From NCBI GenBank assembly GCA_945882615.1, contig CAMCWK010000001.1:124001-188000 (forward strand): DNA of 64,000 nt, given 5' to 3'. Numbering within the stretch: position 1 is the stretch's first letter; each line of letters starts with the position of its first letter. Under the pieces are notes generated by a model that was not told the DNA's origin, searched no databases, and worked only from the letters and a program-made list of their open reading frames with translations. The position numbers and the translations under genes are program-made. This DNA is from Rhizobium sp. Q54. GTDB lineage: Bacteria; Pseudomonadota; Alphaproteobacteria; Micropepsales; Micropepsaceae. Shown here in pieces: positions 63,049 through 64,000 of the stretch.

Positions 63049-64000
63049 ATGAACCCGCAAGCAGTTCTCAATCAGGCCATCGCCTTCCATCAAACCGGCA
63101 ATCTGGCGGATGCCGAGCGCCTGTACCTGGAGCTGATGACGGCGGCCCCGCGCGAGGCGGCTGCCCCGCACCTTTTGGGCGTGGTGCGGGCGCAGCAGGG
63201 GCGCAACAGCGAGGCGCTGGAGTTGATCGGCAAGGCGCTCCAGATCCTACCTGACGCGCCGGAGATGCTGTCCAACTATGGCAATGTGCTGAAGACGCAG
63301 GGGCGTTTCGCCGAGGCGCTGGCCAGCTATGAGCGGGCGCTGGCGGTCAAGCCCGATTACGTCGCGGCAATCGCCAAACGCGGCCAGGTACTGCGCGATC
63401 TGGGCCGTCTTGAGGATGCGCTCGTGGCCACCGACAAGGCGCTGGCACTGAATCCCGGACATGCTGAAGCCCTCAGCAGCCGTGGCGTGATCCTGTCCGA
63501 TCTGGGCCGCTATGACCAGGCACTGGCCAGTTATGACCGGGCTTTGGCGGTGGCGCGGGACTTTCCCGATGTTTGGAACAATCGCGCCCTCACCTTGAAA
63601 GACATGAAGCGGCTGGTCGAAGCTCTGGCGAGCGTCGAACGGGCGCTGGCACTGCATCCAGGCTTTGCCGAAGCCCATAACAATCGCGGCGTCATCCTGT
63701 TCGAGCTCAGGCGCATGGGCGAGGCGCTGGCCAGTTACGGCCAGGCGCTTGGCCTGCGGCCCGACTATGTCGAAGCGCTCAACAACCGCGCCGTGGCGCT
63801 GTGGAGCCTGAAACGCTTTGCCGAGTCTCTCGCCGATTGCGACGCCGCGCTAGCCGTGCGCCCCGGATTTGCCGATGCGCTCTATAATCGCGGCAATGCG
63901 CTGCTGGAGATGGGCAAGCCGCAGGAGGCGCTGGAGAATTATGAAGCGGCGCTGGCGGCCGATCCCGATCATCCCAATGCCCTGAGCGGCCTGGCCAATG
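63049..64000 (+). CDS. TPR-repeat protein, 3' end outside window
   Basis: ATG 63049 opens a frame that stays open to the window edge (at least 317 residues). It is an uninterrupted array of at least eight TPR units, about 34 residues each, with repeated EALASYERALAVKPDYVAA and NNRAV-type helices. There is no signal peptide. Such long arrays often precede a glycosyltransferase or sulfotransferase domain, which would lie beyond the edge. The Shine-Dalgarno is weak (AACGGGCC). Confidence 0.9.
   Translation, partial: MNPQAVLNQAIAFHQTGNLADAERLYLELMTAAPREAAAPHLLGVVRAQQGRNSEALELIGKALQILPDAPEMLSNYGNVLKTQGRFAEALASYERALAVKPDYVAAIAKRGQVLRDLGRLEDALVATDKALALNPGHAEALSSRGVILSDLGRYDQALASYDRALAVARDFPDVWNNRALTLKDMKRLVEALASVERALALHPGFAEAHNNRGVILFELRRMGEALASYGQALGLRPDYVEALNNRAVALWSLKRFAESLADCDAALAVRPGFADALYNRGNALLEMGKPQEALENYEAALAADPDHPNALSGLAN

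Overview
The window is GC-rich, densely coded bacterial chromosome from an alphaproteobacterium. The evidence is the fused ispDF gene, the block ntrB-ntrC-ntrY-ntrX-(D-amino acid aminotransferase)-hfq-hflX, and the dacC-tmk-holB-tatD-metallohydrolase run. The surrounding carbohydrate genes, nearly all with signal peptides and often Tat-type, suggest a soil or plant-litter oligotroph, perhaps near Rhizomicrobium/Micropepsaceae or Caulobacterales. The exact taxon cannot be fixed from this sequence alone. No gene-free interval exceeds about 260 bases, and I see no rRNA, CRISPR array, transposase or prophage.

Layout. 0-2 kb: minus-strand operon ispDF-pgpA-cinA (partial at the edge). 2.1-11.3 kb: nitrogen and envelope two-component systems ntrBC and ntrYX, then a D-amino acid aminotransferase, hfq and hflX. 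Two copies of a palindromic REP/MITE-like element flank the aminotransferase-hfq-hflX segment. 11.4-14.2 kb: mazG, then a more AT-rich islet with a HEPN-like protein and small hypotheticals, and an exported TPR protein.

14.3-26 kb: a compact carbohydrate island in which every product has an export signal. It holds a cupin, a PQQ/cytochrome c quinoprotein dehydrogenase, a CHRD protein, a xylose-isomerase-like TIM barrel, a DapA-like lyase, two tandem cupins, an esterase, an enolase-superfamily dehydratase and a GH51 arabinofuranosidase. Four recognised families of normally cytoplasmic sugar-acid enzymes or hydrolases are therefore apparently periplasmic. 26-31.4 kb: housekeeping (PhnP-like hydrolase, tatD, holB, tmk, dacC, rlpA). 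31.5 kb: tRNA-Ser(UGA), followed by a terminator and a 19-bp direct repeat of its own 3' end.

31.7-37.6 kb: a second exported catabolic run on the minus strand (PQQ aldose dehydrogenase, SelA-like PLP enzyme, two unknown secreted proteins, MFS transporter). 37.7-41.8 kb: an HtrA-like protease-MoxR-DUF58-VWA (Bat-type) operon. 41.9-49.7 kb: a P450, convergent with a four-gene run of DUF1592/cytochrome c protein, DUF1552 protein, ankyrin protein and a Tat-exported unknown. 49.8-53.5 kb: a HI0933-family flavoprotein and an exported GH78 rhamnosidase.

53.5-57.6 kb: a malonate locus (malonyl-CoA synthetase, divergent from madL-madM-amidase). 57.6-60.6 kb: a BKACE enzyme, an L-gulonate-dehydrogenase-like protein and a fatty acid desaturase. 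60.6-64 kb: a small basic protein, an exported NHL-type propeller, a small exported unknown and the start of a large TPR protein. The main theme is oxidation and breakdown of plant sugars outside the cytoplasmic membrane, next to conserved core alphaproteobacterial blocks.
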